A stretch of DNA of 56,780 nucleotides from NCBI GenBank assembly GCA_947480335.1, contig CANKCB010000013.1, forward strand, positions 1-56,780, read 5' to 3'. The stretch comes from Gammaproteobacteria bacterium. Lineage in GTDB: Bacteria; Pseudomonadota; Gammaproteobacteria; Eutrophobiales; Eutrophobiaceae. Shown here in pieces: positions 1 through 9,211 of this stretch (position 1 is the stretch's first letter; each line of letters begins with the position of its first letter). The translations under genes were made by a program, and so were the position numbers. The notes beneath the pieces are model-generated. The model was not told the DNA's origin. It ran no database searches and saw only the letters and a list, made by a program, of their open reading frames with translations.

Positions 1-67
1 CCGGTTGACGGGCCTGTTCTAAAGCACCCCGTTTGAACTCAGGGCTATACTTTCTTCTCTTCGACAT
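1..67 (-). CDS. IS3-family transposase OrfA, N-terminal fragment at window edge
   Basis: Only the first 22 codons are visible, starting at ATG 67-65 and running off the left edge. The peptide opens MSKRRKYSPEFKRGALEQAR, a basic stretch followed by the YSPEFK motif that begins the helix-turn-helix of IS3/IS911-type OrfA proteins. OrfA binds the IS ends and is normally joined to the OrfB integrase domain by frameshifting. A purine-rich AAAGGAGT ribosome site precedes the ATG. Intactness cannot be judged. I am confident of the family from this signature, less so of the subgroup. Confidence 0.75.
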   Translation of the reverse strand, partial: MSKRRKYSPEFKRGALEQARQP

Positions 68-124
68 AAACACTCCTTTTGCCTATCATAAGGCTTCTTT
101 GAAGTGTCCGTAAAATCGGGGTAG
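1..124 (-). mobile_element. IS3-family insertion sequence, 5' end only
   Basis: This is the left end of an insertion sequence that runs out of the window. Read on the minus strand it has a terminal segment ending in a GGACACTT motif (about 94-124), a short leader, a purine-rich ribosome site, and the start of an OrfA transposase. The GGACACTT terminus and the OrfA start are typical of the IS3 family. The outer boundary near position 124 is estimated, because the other end and the target duplication are not in the window. The element sits about 60 bases downstream of the ankyrin gene and does not disrupt it. Confidence 0.7.
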
Positions 125-182
125 AACCCTTATGACAAATAATCTTGGATGAGAATATTCTGCTCATAAACTCCACCAGTAT

Positions 183-1970
183 TTACTTCTGTTCTGTCGC
201 CTTGACTTCCTTTTTAATCTCCAGCTCGGCTTCCAGTCCGCCGCGGCCAAGTATGCATTGACCTGCTGGAGCAGAGACTTGCTTTGGATCGGCGCCCAGT
301 TCTTTCAGTAAAGTGATTGTTGACGGATGAGGTTTGGCCCGGTTTATCAGACCGGCAAAGCTTTGTCCTTCAGCGAGAGTCAATGGCGTTTGGCCACAAC
401 CGTTTTGCACCCCTATTTTTGCACCACTTTCCACGAGGTAACGGACCAGTATATCGGCACCGAGAAATGCCGCGGCATGTAATGCAGTCCAGCCTGTCGC
501 CGTTACAGCATTAACATCCGCACCAAGGCCGATAAGCCGTTTTGCTGCTTCAAGCGACTTTTTCTCTTCAGTGGCTGTGAAATCATTTTTCTTTCCCAAT
601 CCAACAGCTACCATTAATGAGGTACCGTTTCCTAAAATCTGGTTATCGTCAGCATATGTTTTGGTCTGCTTCAGAAATACAGCATCGTTTACCATGGTAG
701 TTACCTGAGGATTTGCATTGTGCTCCAGCAATAATTCCATGGCGGTAGTGTCCAAGGCTGCAGATGCAAGGAAAAACGGTGTGGCACCTGTCAGGTTTAA
801 CCACGGAAGGCTGTCCAGTCTCATTCTAGCAGGGGGATATTTCATCGCTGCATTCGGGTTGGCGCCACGTGCAAGTAGTGCCTCTGCGAGTTCGTACATA
901 TTGTTACCAGGTAGAATAGCCTTCTCATCTCTGCCTTCTTCAAGGTAAAGTCCAGAACCAGGCTCGTTAACCTTTTGTTGTTCTTCTTTCGACAAACTTT
1001 CTAGTGGTTTGCAGAGTCTGAGTGGTCCAAAACCACAGGCCCTTTTCTCGGAATCCAGAGGATATCCATGTAATAACTTCAGTCCATCTCTCATGGCATA
1101 GTGTAGAGAAGTCATACCATTGGCATCTGCTATGGAAGGATCGGCCCCCTTTTCAAGTAGATAGAGGGATAGCTCTTCATATCCGCCGGCACTTGCAATC
1201 ACCAGAGGCGTACCATCTTCGACAGATGACTCATTGATATTTGCCCCATTATTGATCAGGCTTTTAGCAGTAACCAAATCACCTTTCCTGGCAGCAAACA
1301 TCAATGGTGTATAACCGCCCTGTGCAACACTTTCTACCGTAGCAGCGTAACCTTCCATCACCATGGGTTTAAAAGGTTTGCTTTCCTTTAATTTGAATGT
1401 CCCTGCATTAATGTCTGCGCCTTCTTCAATCAGAATTTGTGCAACTTCCGGATATCCAAAAGATATAGCCCACATCAATGCTGTTTGTCCCCGACGGGGT
1501 TCGCGAACATTGATGTTTGCGCTTTTTTCCAGTAGTAGTTTGACAACATCAAGCGAACCTGATGCTGTTGCTGTCATTAAGGGGGTTTCACCTGACCATA
1601 AGGGTTTATTCGGATCAGCCCTGGCGTCAAGCAATGCTTTAACTATTGATGCATTACGGTTTTCACATGCAAGTTGAAGTGGAGTCACGCCATTATCGTT
1701 GGCGGCATTTACATCTGCCCCAGCAGCTATAAGTAGCTGCACCATTTCCTGATTGTCCTTGTACACTGCCCACGCCAGTGCAGAAGTACCATCCCCTTCT
1801 GAGGCGTTGATATCAACCTTGCTGTCTTGTAGTAATGCACGAACGGAATCTATATCCTGATTTCGGGCAGATTCTAAAAGTCCGGGATCAATATCTGCAG
1901 CGCCCAGACACAAAGTCGACAGTAGTAACATTACCAGTCGACCAGATATACCGTTTGATAAACAAGCCAT
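183..1970 (-). CDS. Exported ankyrin-repeat protein
   Basis: A 595-residue protein with an N-terminal signal peptide (hydrophobic core about residues 12-22), so it should act in the periplasm. It is made almost wholly of ankyrin repeats. A first array spans about residues 28-300, with consensus cores such as GYTPLMFAARKGDL and GADVNAANDNGVTPLQLA. A non-repeat insert of about 60 residues follows, then a second array from about 355 to 570. Ankyrin repeats bind proteins and have no catalytic residues. The gene starts 24 bases after the DUF1552 stop and is the last gene of an operon with the DUF1592 cytochrome-like gene. I infer a scaffold or chaperone role for those two exported proteins. The partner is not known. 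Confidence 0.85.
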   Translation of the reverse strand: MACLSNGISGRLVMLLLSTLCLGAADIDPGLLESARNQDIDSVRALLQDSKVDINASEGDGTSALAWAVYKDNQEMVQLLIAAGADVNAANDNGVTPLQLACENRNASIVKALLDARADPNKPLWSGETPLMTATASGSLDVVKLLLEKSANINVREPRRGQTALMWAISFGYPEVAQILIEEGADINAGTFKLKESKPFKPMVMEGYAATVESVAQGGYTPLMFAARKGDLVTAKSLINNGANINESSVEDGTPLVIASAGGYEELSLYLLEKGADPSIADANGMTSLHYAMRDGLKLLHGYPLDSEKRACGFGPLRLCKPLESLSKEEQQKVNEPGSGLYLEEGRDEKAILPGNNMYELAEALLARGANPNAAMKYPPARMRLDSLPWLNLTGATPFFLASAALDTTAMELLLEHNANPQVTTMVNDAVFLKQTKTYADDNQILGNGTSLMVAVGLGKKNDFTATEEKKSLEAAKRLIGLGADVNAVTATGWTALHAAAFLGADILVRYLVESGAKIGVQNGCGQTPLTLAEGQSFAGLINRAKPHPSTITLLKELGADPKQVSAPAGQCILGRGGLEAELEIKKEVKATEQK

Positions 1971-1994
1971 GCTCAGGAACCTCGTGTTCTCTCG

Positions 1995-3332
1995 TTATGC
2001 AGGGGCATCCAGATTAAGTTCACCAGATGCACGTCCGAAATGTTCAGTTGGTAAGCCGAGCTTGTTCAGCACTGCAACATGCAGATTGCACAAGGGAGTG
2101 CCCGGTTTGGCCATAATGTGTCGTCCACCTTTAAGTTTTCCGCCAGCACCACCCAGTAACGCAACCGGAACATTCCATTGACTGTGTATATCACCATTGC
2201 CCATTCCTGATCCAAAGATGATTATTGAGTTATCGAGCAGGGATGAACCATCGCTGTCCTTGGTCGCTTTCATCTTTGCAATGAATTCACCAAACATCTT
2301 CGCATGATAAACATCAATTTCACCTGCCTGACGTTTCCTGTTTGCATCACCCCGGTGATGAGTCAATGGATGATGCGGATCAAGGTGCCCCAGCTGGGTA
2401 TATACCAGCTCACTGTATTCTCGCGCTACCATAAATGTGAATACACGAGTCATGTCAGTCTGAAAAGCAAGTACCATCAGGTCATACATCAATCTTAAAT
2501 GGTCTTCAAGTGGCGGAATGCCTATTGGTCGTGGCATTTCAGGAAGGGCCATATCCGTTTTCGCTTCCGCCTTTTGTACACGGAATTCAACTTCGCGAAC
2601 TGCATCCAGATACTGTCCAAGTTTTTGATTGTCATCCGAACCGAGAGTTTTTCTTACTTCTACAACTTCATCGCGGACGAAGTCGAGGATGCTTTTTTCT
2701 CTCTGAATCTGGTTTTGCCTGACTTTAGGATCTGTTCCTCCTGCGCCAAAAAGACGTTCAAATATTTCGCGCGGACGATGTTCCATAGGCAATGGCGTTG
2801 TGGGACTGCCCCAGGAAATAGTATTTGTGTATGCAGAGCTATAGCCTGCATTGGATTGACCCGCCAATTCTGCTGCATTTTCAATACAAATCTGCAATGA
2901 CGACAACGGGGTAACCTTCCCGAATTCTCTGGCAAATACCTGGTCAACAGAAATACCACATCGTATTTCACTAAGCGACTTGTTTGGTTTGGTGCCTGTC
3001 AAATACATGGAACTGCCGCCTGAATGTCCACTGACACTCTCCAGTTCTCCATTGTCAAGGTTGCTGATTACTAAAAGTTGGTCCCGGTATGCTTCCCATT
3101 GCTTCAATACATCAGTCATTATGTAATTGGAACCAGCAACTTCAGGTCGCCATCTTTCACCTATTATTCCATTCGGGACGTAACTGTAGCCGATGCGAAG
3201 TGGCATTTTGGCTGCCGGGTCATTTGGCTGAGCCAAGGCAGGAAGCATGGCATCGAGCATAGGCAGGGCGATTGATATACCCATACCTCTCAGGAAAGTG
3301 CGTCTAGGCAGTGCTTTTTTGAAAATAATCAT
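1995..3332 (-). CDS. DUF1552 family protein, Tat-exported
   Basis: A 445-residue member of the DUF1552 family, whose biochemical function is unknown. The N-terminus carries a twin-arginine signal, PRRTFLRG at residues 9-16, followed by a hydrophobic stretch and an AQ cleavage site. This suggests export of a folded, possibly cofactor-bearing protein. The rest has the usual family features, such as a YVPNGI segment near the start and a GSGMGNGDIHS motif near the C-terminus. The start codon overlaps the stop of the upstream DUF1592 gene by four bases (ATGA), so translation is coupled. DUF1552 and DUF1592 genes occur as pairs in many planctomycetes and proteobacteria, and this pair follows that pattern. 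Confidence 0.9.
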   Translation of the reverse strand: MIIFKKALPRRTFLRGMGISIALPMLDAMLPALAQPNDPAAKMPLRIGYSYVPNGIIGERWRPEVAGSNYIMTDVLKQWEAYRDQLLVISNLDNGELESVSGHSGGSSMYLTGTKPNKSLSEIRCGISVDQVFAREFGKVTPLSSLQICIENAAELAGQSNAGYSSAYTNTISWGSPTTPLPMEHRPREIFERLFGAGGTDPKVRQNQIQREKSILDFVRDEVVEVRKTLGSDDNQKLGQYLDAVREVEFRVQKAEAKTDMALPEMPRPIGIPPLEDHLRLMYDLMVLAFQTDMTRVFTFMVAREYSELVYTQLGHLDPHHPLTHHRGDANRKRQAGEIDVYHAKMFGEFIAKMKATKDSDGSSLLDNSIIIFGSGMGNGDIHSQWNVPVALLGGAGGKLKGGRHIMAKPGTPLCNLHVAVLNKLGLPTEHFGRASGELNLDAPA

Positions 3333-5761
3333 GTACCTGACCTCCTCTTCTGAAAGGGTAAACTGTTAACAATGCCAAGTATAAAGGATGAAATTTTGTA
3401 ATCCGTTTTATCGGCATTTTTAACGATCTCACGTACTCCTGGCATGTCGTAATAAGCCAGATCACGACCTAGTGCATAGGTTAACAAATTTCGGGTGAAT
3501 GCGCTCGCAATCACGCCGGACTGTCGTAGCAATGATTGTTGTAATTCAGAAGGCCCCTGAAATTTTGATCCATCGGGCAGCATTCCAGAGGAATCAATAG
3601 GTTTGCCGGCATCTTGTTCTCGCCACTGACCGATAGGGTTGAAATTTTCCAGTCCAAATCCGATAGGATCCATACGGTTATGACAAACCGCACACACAGG
3701 GTTGGCACGGTGCTTCACCATAGCCTCGCGCATGGTCAAAACTTTCCCCTTGTCATCAGATTCCTTTAATGCGGGTATGACGGTAGGTGGTGGGGGAGGT
3801 GGAGCAGCCATAATATATTCCAGTACCCATTTCCCACGTAACACAGGAGATGTTCTATTAGGGTAAGAGGTTATGGAAAGCACAGATCCGTGTGCCAGCA
3901 GTCCTTGTTTGTTCACGTCTGTTACCGTGACGCGTCTGAACCTGCTGCCGTAAATACCAGGTATTTTATAATGTTTAGCAAGGCGTTCATTCAGGAATTT
4001 GTAGTCTGCCCTGAACAGATCCAGCATGGAATGATCTTCACGAAAGATGCTTTCAAGAAATAACTGTGTTTCCATCTGCAGATCTTTTCTGAGATTTTCA
4101 TCGAAATCAGGAAACAGCTCCTGATTTTTTTCTACATGCGACAGATTTCTGAGAAGTAGCCACTGCGAAGTAAAGTTATTCACCAACGCATCGGAACGAT
4201 TGTCTGCCAGCATGCGCCTTACCTGTTTTTCCAGAATATCAGGGTTATGGAGGTTACCCGTTTCTGCCAGTTTCAGCAGTTCCTCATCAGGGAGACTGCT
4301 CCAGAGAAAAAAGGAAAGTCTGGATGCCAGCTCCAGATCAGTAATTGGATAATTGGTGTCTTTGGAGATGTTTTCAGGATCTTGTTCAACCCGGAATAAA
4401 AACTTCGAGCTGACCAGAATACCTTCAAGTGCAAGCTGAATGCCTGCTTCAAAGGAATTGCCATTCTGCATTCCCTGTTTGTACAGACCTAGCAATGGTG
4501 CCACATCTTTATCTGTAACCGGACGGCGGTATGCCCGGTATGCCAGTTGCGAGAGTATTTCCCGGGCGCATGATTCCTGATTCGACTTTTTATCTGGTCG
4601 ACAAACAAATATCAGATCACGACTGACAGTATTACCTGCATCTTTTATATTATAAGGCCCGGTCACGGAAAAATTGCTTACAGCTGGTTCAGCCCATGCC
4701 CGTTCATAGCCCTGGCGCAATCTTGATTCAGAGTAATTTTCAAATGAGCGGGGAGGCACCTGTTCTTCAGATGCAAATCGCTCCTTAAGAAAAGCGATCT
4801 GGATAAGTCGTTCTCCAGCTTTTACCGGAATCCGGATTTCAAGATTATTATCTGCTGTACGTTCATATTGCGCCTGTTCAAAATCCGGAGGTGCCTTGTC
4901 ACATCTTCCGGCTCCGATGGCCAGGCCTTTATTATCTCCGCCGACTGTCAGTAAATCCGCACGTTTTCCATCGATACGGATATCCAGATAATGCGGTTTA
5001 TCTACACCAATGACGAGTCCTGTACCTATGCTGCCATCAGTTTTTTGTAGACGAACCTTGATTGTATATTCACCATCAACCGGGAAGCGATGCCTGACTG
5101 CAATTCCTCCACGAGTCCCGAATGGCAAGTCCTCATTCATACGCTCATTCTGCAGGAGAAATGGTGAGACATTGTATTCGGCAACATCTACTTCAACTGA
5201 GGTATCGCCAACGGCCATACGGCTGATTTGACGGGCTGCCACCATATATTTCTCCATCAGGATTTCTGATACAGATAACAAATCCCCCAGATTATCAAAT
5301 CCACCTGAGTTATCAGCAGGTAACAATGAAGTTGCATCAAAGTTTACGGCCAGTAAATCCCTGACAGCATTGCTGTATTCGACGCGATTCAAACGGTGTG
5401 CCGTAATCGTTCTGCCAGCATTCGGGTTTTCAGCCGACAATCGATCCAGTTCGGACTGTAGATGTCCGGCAAGTGAGATATACATCTTTTCGTCCGGGCG
5501 TGGCATGCCAACGGGAGGCATCGAACGTGTCTGTAGCTTTAATAATACTTTTTCCCATAGCTGTGGATCCTGATTTAAATCATTCAGGTTGGCCTTATCA
5601 AGCATTAAATTGGCCGTTTTGAGTGTCTCATTATGGCAAGTAACACAGTAGGTATTTAATGTAGTGCGGTAGGAGTCCAGATCCTGCCCGGCGACTGGCA
5701 GGCTGTAGACAGTAACTAATAAAGTTAAAATTCGAAAATGATTGTAACAAAAACGTACCAT
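3329..5761 (-). CDS. DUF1592/DUF1588/DUF1585 protein with two c-type haem motifs
   Basis: An exported protein of 810 residues from the ATG at 5761. I chose this start because AGGGGGAAG lies four bases upstream; an ATG eight codons earlier has no such site. A signal peptide (residues 1-25) precedes a planctomycete-type cytochrome c domain with CVTCH at 39-43. The DUF1587 motif (HRLNRVEYSNAVRDLL), DUF1592, and DUF1588 with the YPNRTSPVLRGKWVLE segment follow. A second CxxCH motif (CAVCH) lies near residue 690, and DUF1585 closes the chain. Two covalent haems are likely, so it is probably a periplasmic redox protein. Its substrate is unknown. It is first in an operon with DUF1552 and ankyrin genes and is divergent from a TonB-dependent receptor. 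Confidence 0.9.
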   Translation of the reverse strand: MVRFCYNHFRILTLLVTVYSLPVAGQDLDSYRTTLNTYCVTCHNETLKTANLMLDKANLNDLNQDPQLWEKVLLKLQTRSMPPVGMPRPDEKMYISLAGHLQSELDRLSAENPNAGRTITAHRLNRVEYSNAVRDLLAVNFDATSLLPADNSGGFDNLGDLLSVSEILMEKYMVAARQISRMAVGDTSVEVDVAEYNVSPFLLQNERMNEDLPFGTRGGIAVRHRFPVDGEYTIKVRLQKTDGSIGTGLVIGVDKPHYLDIRIDGKRADLLTVGGDNKGLAIGAGRCDKAPPDFEQAQYERTADNNLEIRIPVKAGERLIQIAFLKERFASEEQVPPRSFENYSESRLRQGYERAWAEPAVSNFSVTGPYNIKDAGNTVSRDLIFVCRPDKKSNQESCAREILSQLAYRAYRRPVTDKDVAPLLGLYKQGMQNGNSFEAGIQLALEGILVSSKFLFRVEQDPENISKDTNYPITDLELASRLSFFLWSSLPDEELLKLAETGNLHNPDILEKQVRRMLADNRSDALVNNFTSQWLLLRNLSHVEKNQELFPDFDENLRKDLQMETQLFLESIFREDHSMLDLFRADYKFLNERLAKHYKIPGIYGSRFRRVTVTDVNKQGLLAHGSVLSITSYPNRTSPVLRGKWVLEYIMAAPPPPPPTVIPALKESDDKGKVLTMREAMVKHRANPVCAVCHNRMDPIGFGLENFNPIGQWREQDAGKPIDSSGMLPDGSKFQGPSELQQSLLRQSGVIASAFTRNLLTYALGRDLAYYDMPGVREIVKNADKTDYKISSFILGIVNSLPFQKRRSGT

Positions 5762-6191
5762 TTGACTTCCCCCTGATGCCATCAACTGCCCTTACTAGAT
5801 ATCGTAACAAACAACTCGCAGAATAAGCTATTTTCGTTTCCTGAAATACTGTCTGAATCTGGCATTCTGATGCATTTTGCATCGAACACTATCACGATTA
5901 AGCAAGGAACTAATACCCTAACTTAAAAATAGTTCTGACAGCCACACATCACAAGTAGAACTTGTGCATACAGTTTACTACTATCTGATTTTCTCAGGAT
6001 GAAAATCTGAAATAAATAATCGATTTGAACACGACTATTGACGATATTGTCAGTAGTCGTCTGAAAATAAGAATTAGGAATTTCAACAGATCTGTACTAT
6101 CTTTGATGCGATTATCGCGATCTGCCTGTTATTTGATTCGTTGGTGGGGTCAGGGTATCCAGAAAAATTATAACTATCGGGGGGTAGAATA
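5762..6191. other. Divergent intergenic region between the DUF1592 operon and the receptor gene
   Basis: This 430-base AT-rich stretch holds no credible gene. It must contain the promoters for two divergent units. I see a 30-base hyphenated palindrome (separate entry), a purine-rich site for the receptor gene (GGGGGG, about seven bases before ATG 6192) and one for the DUF1592 gene. I could not pick out a convincing sigma-70 promoter on either strand. Confidence 0.6.
6031..6060. promoter_or_regulatory. 30-bp hyphenated palindrome, candidate operator
   Basis: The arms ACGACTATTGAC and GTCAGTAGTCGT are complementary at 11 of 12 positions, with a six-base spacer. It lies 131 bases before the receptor start and 269 bases before the DUF1592 start. 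Size and symmetry fit a dimeric regulator. No T-run follows, so it is not an obvious terminator. No regulator gene is adjacent, so the binding protein is unknown. Confidence 0.45.
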
Positions 6192-8708
6192 ATGATGTTG
6201 GGAAAGGAACGATCAGCTAGATTAGCAATAATAATCATTTCTGTCGGAATCTTGGCGCAACCAGCCTACGCACAGAACGTAACCAGTTCTAATTCACTTG
6301 AAGAAATTGTTGTAACTGCCCAGAGAAGGGAACAGTCACTTCGAGATGTTCCTATTTCAATAGATGTGGTTTCCGGTGAGGCAATAGATAAACAAGGTTA
6401 TACCTTTCTAAGGGATATGGCTGATTTCACTCCGGGCATAATCATCAAAAACGAATTTGAAGAGCAAGGCTTGATGGTTCGTGGTAATGGTAATACCGGG
6501 AAAAACCTGTCCACTGAGCAAGCAGCGCCGATTTTTGTTGATGGAATCTTTTTTGGCCTCGCTTCACAAACAATGAATGCTTTTCTGGATGTCGGGCGAG
6601 TAGAGCTTCTGAAGGGACCGCAGCCGGTTTATTTTGGCCAAAGTGCTACTGCAGGGGCAATCAGTATTACGTCAAATACGCCGGGTCCGGAATGGGAAGG
6701 TCGTGCTGTGATTGAACATGGCCGAAACAACACCCAAAGAGTGGAGGCTGCTCTTGGTGGTCCAATCACGGACACGTTGGGTATCAGAGTAGCTGGAAAA
6801 ATCAAACAGAGTGACGGTTATCTGGAAGACATAATTACAGGTGATAAATTTCCCTTTGAAGAGGAAAAAGGTGGGCGCGTAATCTTGCAATGGGCGCCAA
6901 CCGAAAATTTCGAAGCAACAGCAAAATTCGATTATGCAAAACAGGATCTGGGCAGTCAGGCACTGAGTCTTGCCTGTGGCAAACTTCCAGTTGATCCGCG
7001 CCGCGGATCAGCAGTGCCTTTTATTGGACTGGCGGGCCTTAGCTTTGACCCGATAAATTGTGCAACTGCAGAGATTGGAAAGTTTACCAATCTTGGAATC
7101 AAGAGCGGCCCGTTATATGTTGCCCCACCAGCAAGCATAACCATCGCCAACACTAATGCTGTGGGTATTTTTGATATGACTCAGCTTAAACCGGGGGATC
7201 TTGGTCCAGCTGACGAAGCACTGTTTTTTGGAAATCCACCAATTGAGTTCATCAATGCCGATTTCGGGGAGAAATATGAGTCCGAACCCTGGAACACGAG
7301 TTTAAACCTGGCTTATGAACTGGATAATGGTGTTTCGCTAGTTTCATTAACAGGGTTTAACAAACAGGTTTTTCAGACAATCAGGGAACCTAATGCTCCT
7401 CTCTTGACTGATATCAGGCGTTGGCATACTGACTACAATTCCTGGAGTCAGGAATTCCGAGCGACCTCACCTACGGGTGGAGCGATTGAATGGATGGCAG
7501 GCGCGTATCTGCAAGTTACCGGGTCAGCTTTTGCAGCGGATGGTTGGAGGGCTGAAGCACCTACAGCATTTCGTGGCAGTCGAACCTTTGAAGATAATAA
7601 ATGGAAGGCATTATTTGCAACTGCTACCTATAATTTCCTCGGTAATAAGGCGTCTGTTGATGTTGGTGGACGGTACAGTGATATACATAAGGAAGCTATC
7701 TCCTATGTACATGAGGCTGACTGGATAGTCAGAAATCCAACCACCGGACTTGCGGTAACACCAGCGCGTGTAAACGTGATTCCGCTTGGTTTGCATACTG
7801 CGAAAGCGATTGGCCGTACTCCTTTCAGATTAATCAGAAAACCACATGCAGAGATAAATCATAGCAAGTTCAATCCACAAATTGTGTTCCGTTATCGTAT
7901 GGATGAGGACACTTCACTTTATGCAAAATGGGCAACAGGCTTCAAGGCAGGGGCATTTGAAGTGGGTGGTGCTCAACCGCCTGAAGGTGATGCTTTTGTG
8001 TTCGGACCTGAAAAGGCTATGATTTGGGAAACCGGTGCTCGTACATCTTTCTGGGATGGCAAGGCAAACGCCAATTTGACGTTGTTCTGGACTAACTACG
8101 AAGATCTACAGGTTACATCGGTATTGACAGTAAATAACGTGACCAGCTCCCGCACCTCGAATGCGGCCAAGCAACGATCAAGAGGTATAGAGCTAACAGG
8201 GCGTTTCCTGATTGCGGACAGAACTTCAATAGGATATTCAGTTTCTATACTGGATTCTGTCATGCTGGACTATAAGACAGCTACTTGCCAGCAAGCAGAA
8301 CAGGAGTTGGGGTTGTGTGGGCCTAATAATACGATTGACCGTTCCGGTGAAGAATCTATCCAGGCGCCGGACTGGCAGGGTTCAATACAACTGGATCACT
8401 GGATACCGGTGTTTGATCAATATAAGGTTAGTTTCAATGCCAATTTCATAGCATCTGATGCCTATATTACGGACCGTAACTGGTCCAAGATATTTACGAT
8501 GCATAAGTCACAAGACTTGAATTTATCCTTGGGTTATGGCGATCAGGATGATGTATGGGAAGTTTCGCTTTGGGCACGTAATCTTCTGGAGAAGCGGCCT
8601 ACTTATAATCCTCAGAATCAGATAACAGGACAGGGACAAACTTCCATTATCACGAATTCATCGATGTTTACGACATACGGCCTGCAGTTAAAATTTAACT
8701 ATAACTAG
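6192..8708 (+). CDS. TonB-dependent outer-membrane receptor
   Basis: An 838-residue receptor with a signal peptide (residues 1-27), a TonB box EEIVVTAQRR at 37-46, a plug domain (about 50-165, with FVDGIF and the VELLKGPQ motif) and a beta-barrel ending in an aromatic-rich strand (LQLKFNYN). Receptors of this type take up substrates from outside using energy passed from TonB-ExbB-ExbD; a candidate energising operon lies at 16.3-23.2 kb. The plug and barrel resemble the Caulobacter/sphingomonad-like group that imports sugars, aromatics or other organics rather than a defined siderophore type, so the ligand is open. It is divergent from the DUF1592 operon, suggesting joint function. A broken paralogue lies at 38533-39918. 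Confidence 0.93.
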   Translation: MMLGKERSARLAIIIISVGILAQPAYAQNVTSSNSLEEIVVTAQRREQSLRDVPISIDVVSGEAIDKQGYTFLRDMADFTPGIIIKNEFEEQGLMVRGNGNTGKNLSTEQAAPIFVDGIFFGLASQTMNAFLDVGRVELLKGPQPVYFGQSATAGAISITSNTPGPEWEGRAVIEHGRNNTQRVEAALGGPITDTLGIRVAGKIKQSDGYLEDIITGDKFPFEEEKGGRVILQWAPTENFEATAKFDYAKQDLGSQALSLACGKLPVDPRRGSAVPFIGLAGLSFDPINCATAEIGKFTNLGIKSGPLYVAPPASITIANTNAVGIFDMTQLKPGDLGPADEALFFGNPPIEFINADFGEKYESEPWNTSLNLAYELDNGVSLVSLTGFNKQVFQTIREPNAPLLTDIRRWHTDYNSWSQEFRATSPTGGAIEWMAGAYLQVTGSAFAADGWRAEAPTAFRGSRTFEDNKWKALFATATYNFLGNKASVDVGGRYSDIHKEAISYVHEADWIVRNPTTGLAVTPARVNVIPLGLHTAKAIGRTPFRLIRKPHAEINHSKFNPQIVFRYRMDEDTSLYAKWATGFKAGAFEVGGAQPPEGDAFVFGPEKAMIWETGARTSFWDGKANANLTLFWTNYEDLQVTSVLTVNNVTSSRTSNAAKQRSRGIELTGRFLIADRTSIGYSVSILDSVMLDYKTATCQQAEQELGLCGPNNTIDRSGEESIQAPDWQGSIQLDHWIPVFDQYKVSFNANFIASDAYITDRNWSKIFTMHKSQDLNLSLGYGDQDDVWEVSLWARNLLEKRPTYNPQNQITGQGQTSIITNSSMFTTYGLQLKFNYN

Positions 8709-8714
8709 ATATAC

Positions 8715-8769
8715 ATTCATACCTCATGACAGTCTATTGGTAATAGACTGTTGTGAGGTATGAATTTTT
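8715..8769 (+). terminator. Rho-independent terminator after the receptor gene
   Basis: Outer arms ATTCATACCTCA and TGAGGTATGAAT (8715-8726 and 8754-8765) and inner arms CAGTCTATT and AATAGACTG form a long stem with a short loop. A T-run follows at 8765-8769. It starts six bases after the stop codon. Confidence 0.88.
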
Positions 8770-8792
8770 ATTGGTAGTCTTACACAAACATT

Positions 8793-9146
8793 TCAGAATG
8801 ATACCGCCTTACTGTCTGCTTTACCCAGTTCCTTGTGGAAATCATTCATACCGCCTAAAGCGGTATTCTTGACCAGCATGTCTGGACTGACGCCACGGGC
8901 TTCAGCACAGGGTTTGCACACAAGCACTTTTGCTCTGGGGTTGGTCAGTACTTCAGTAAATTTGGGCGGTGGGCCAAATGGCACCATCTTCTGATGAGAG
9001 CCTTCAACTGCAATCGTTACTGCATCATGGAACAGCATGATCATGACTGTGTCTCCAGCCTGCAATGCAGACTCAGCGAAAATAAACGGCAATGCCGCCC
9101 GCGTGGTATCAGTGGGACCCCAGGTTGCAGAAATGACATAATGCAT
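8793..9146 (-). CDS. DsrE/DsrF-like family protein
   Basis: A small cytoplasmic protein of 117 residues if the second ATG (9146) is used. AGGAG lies nine bases before that ATG but only three before the first ATG at 9152. The sequence has the DsrE fold pattern: a first strand with ISATWGPTD, a central helix-strand with GDTVMIMLFHDAV, and VLVCKPCAEARGV near residues 80-92. The cysteines of VCKPC sit where DsrE-like proteins place a sulfur-carrier cysteine. Family members relay sulfur or act as small regulators. No other sulfur gene lies nearby, so the role here is open. It is followed by a convergent receptor terminator. Confidence 0.75.
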   Translation of the reverse strand: MHYVISATWGPTDTTRAALPFIFAESALQAGDTVMIMLFHDAVTIAVEGSHQKMVPFGPPPKFTEVLTNPRAKVLVCKPCAEARGVSPDMLVKNTALGGMNDFHKELGKADSKAVSF

Positions 9147-9211
9147 GTTCATTATCTCCTTTAAGATGTAACTGATGGTTGAGGCTAAACTTTCGCTCTG
9201 ACTTTTAACAA

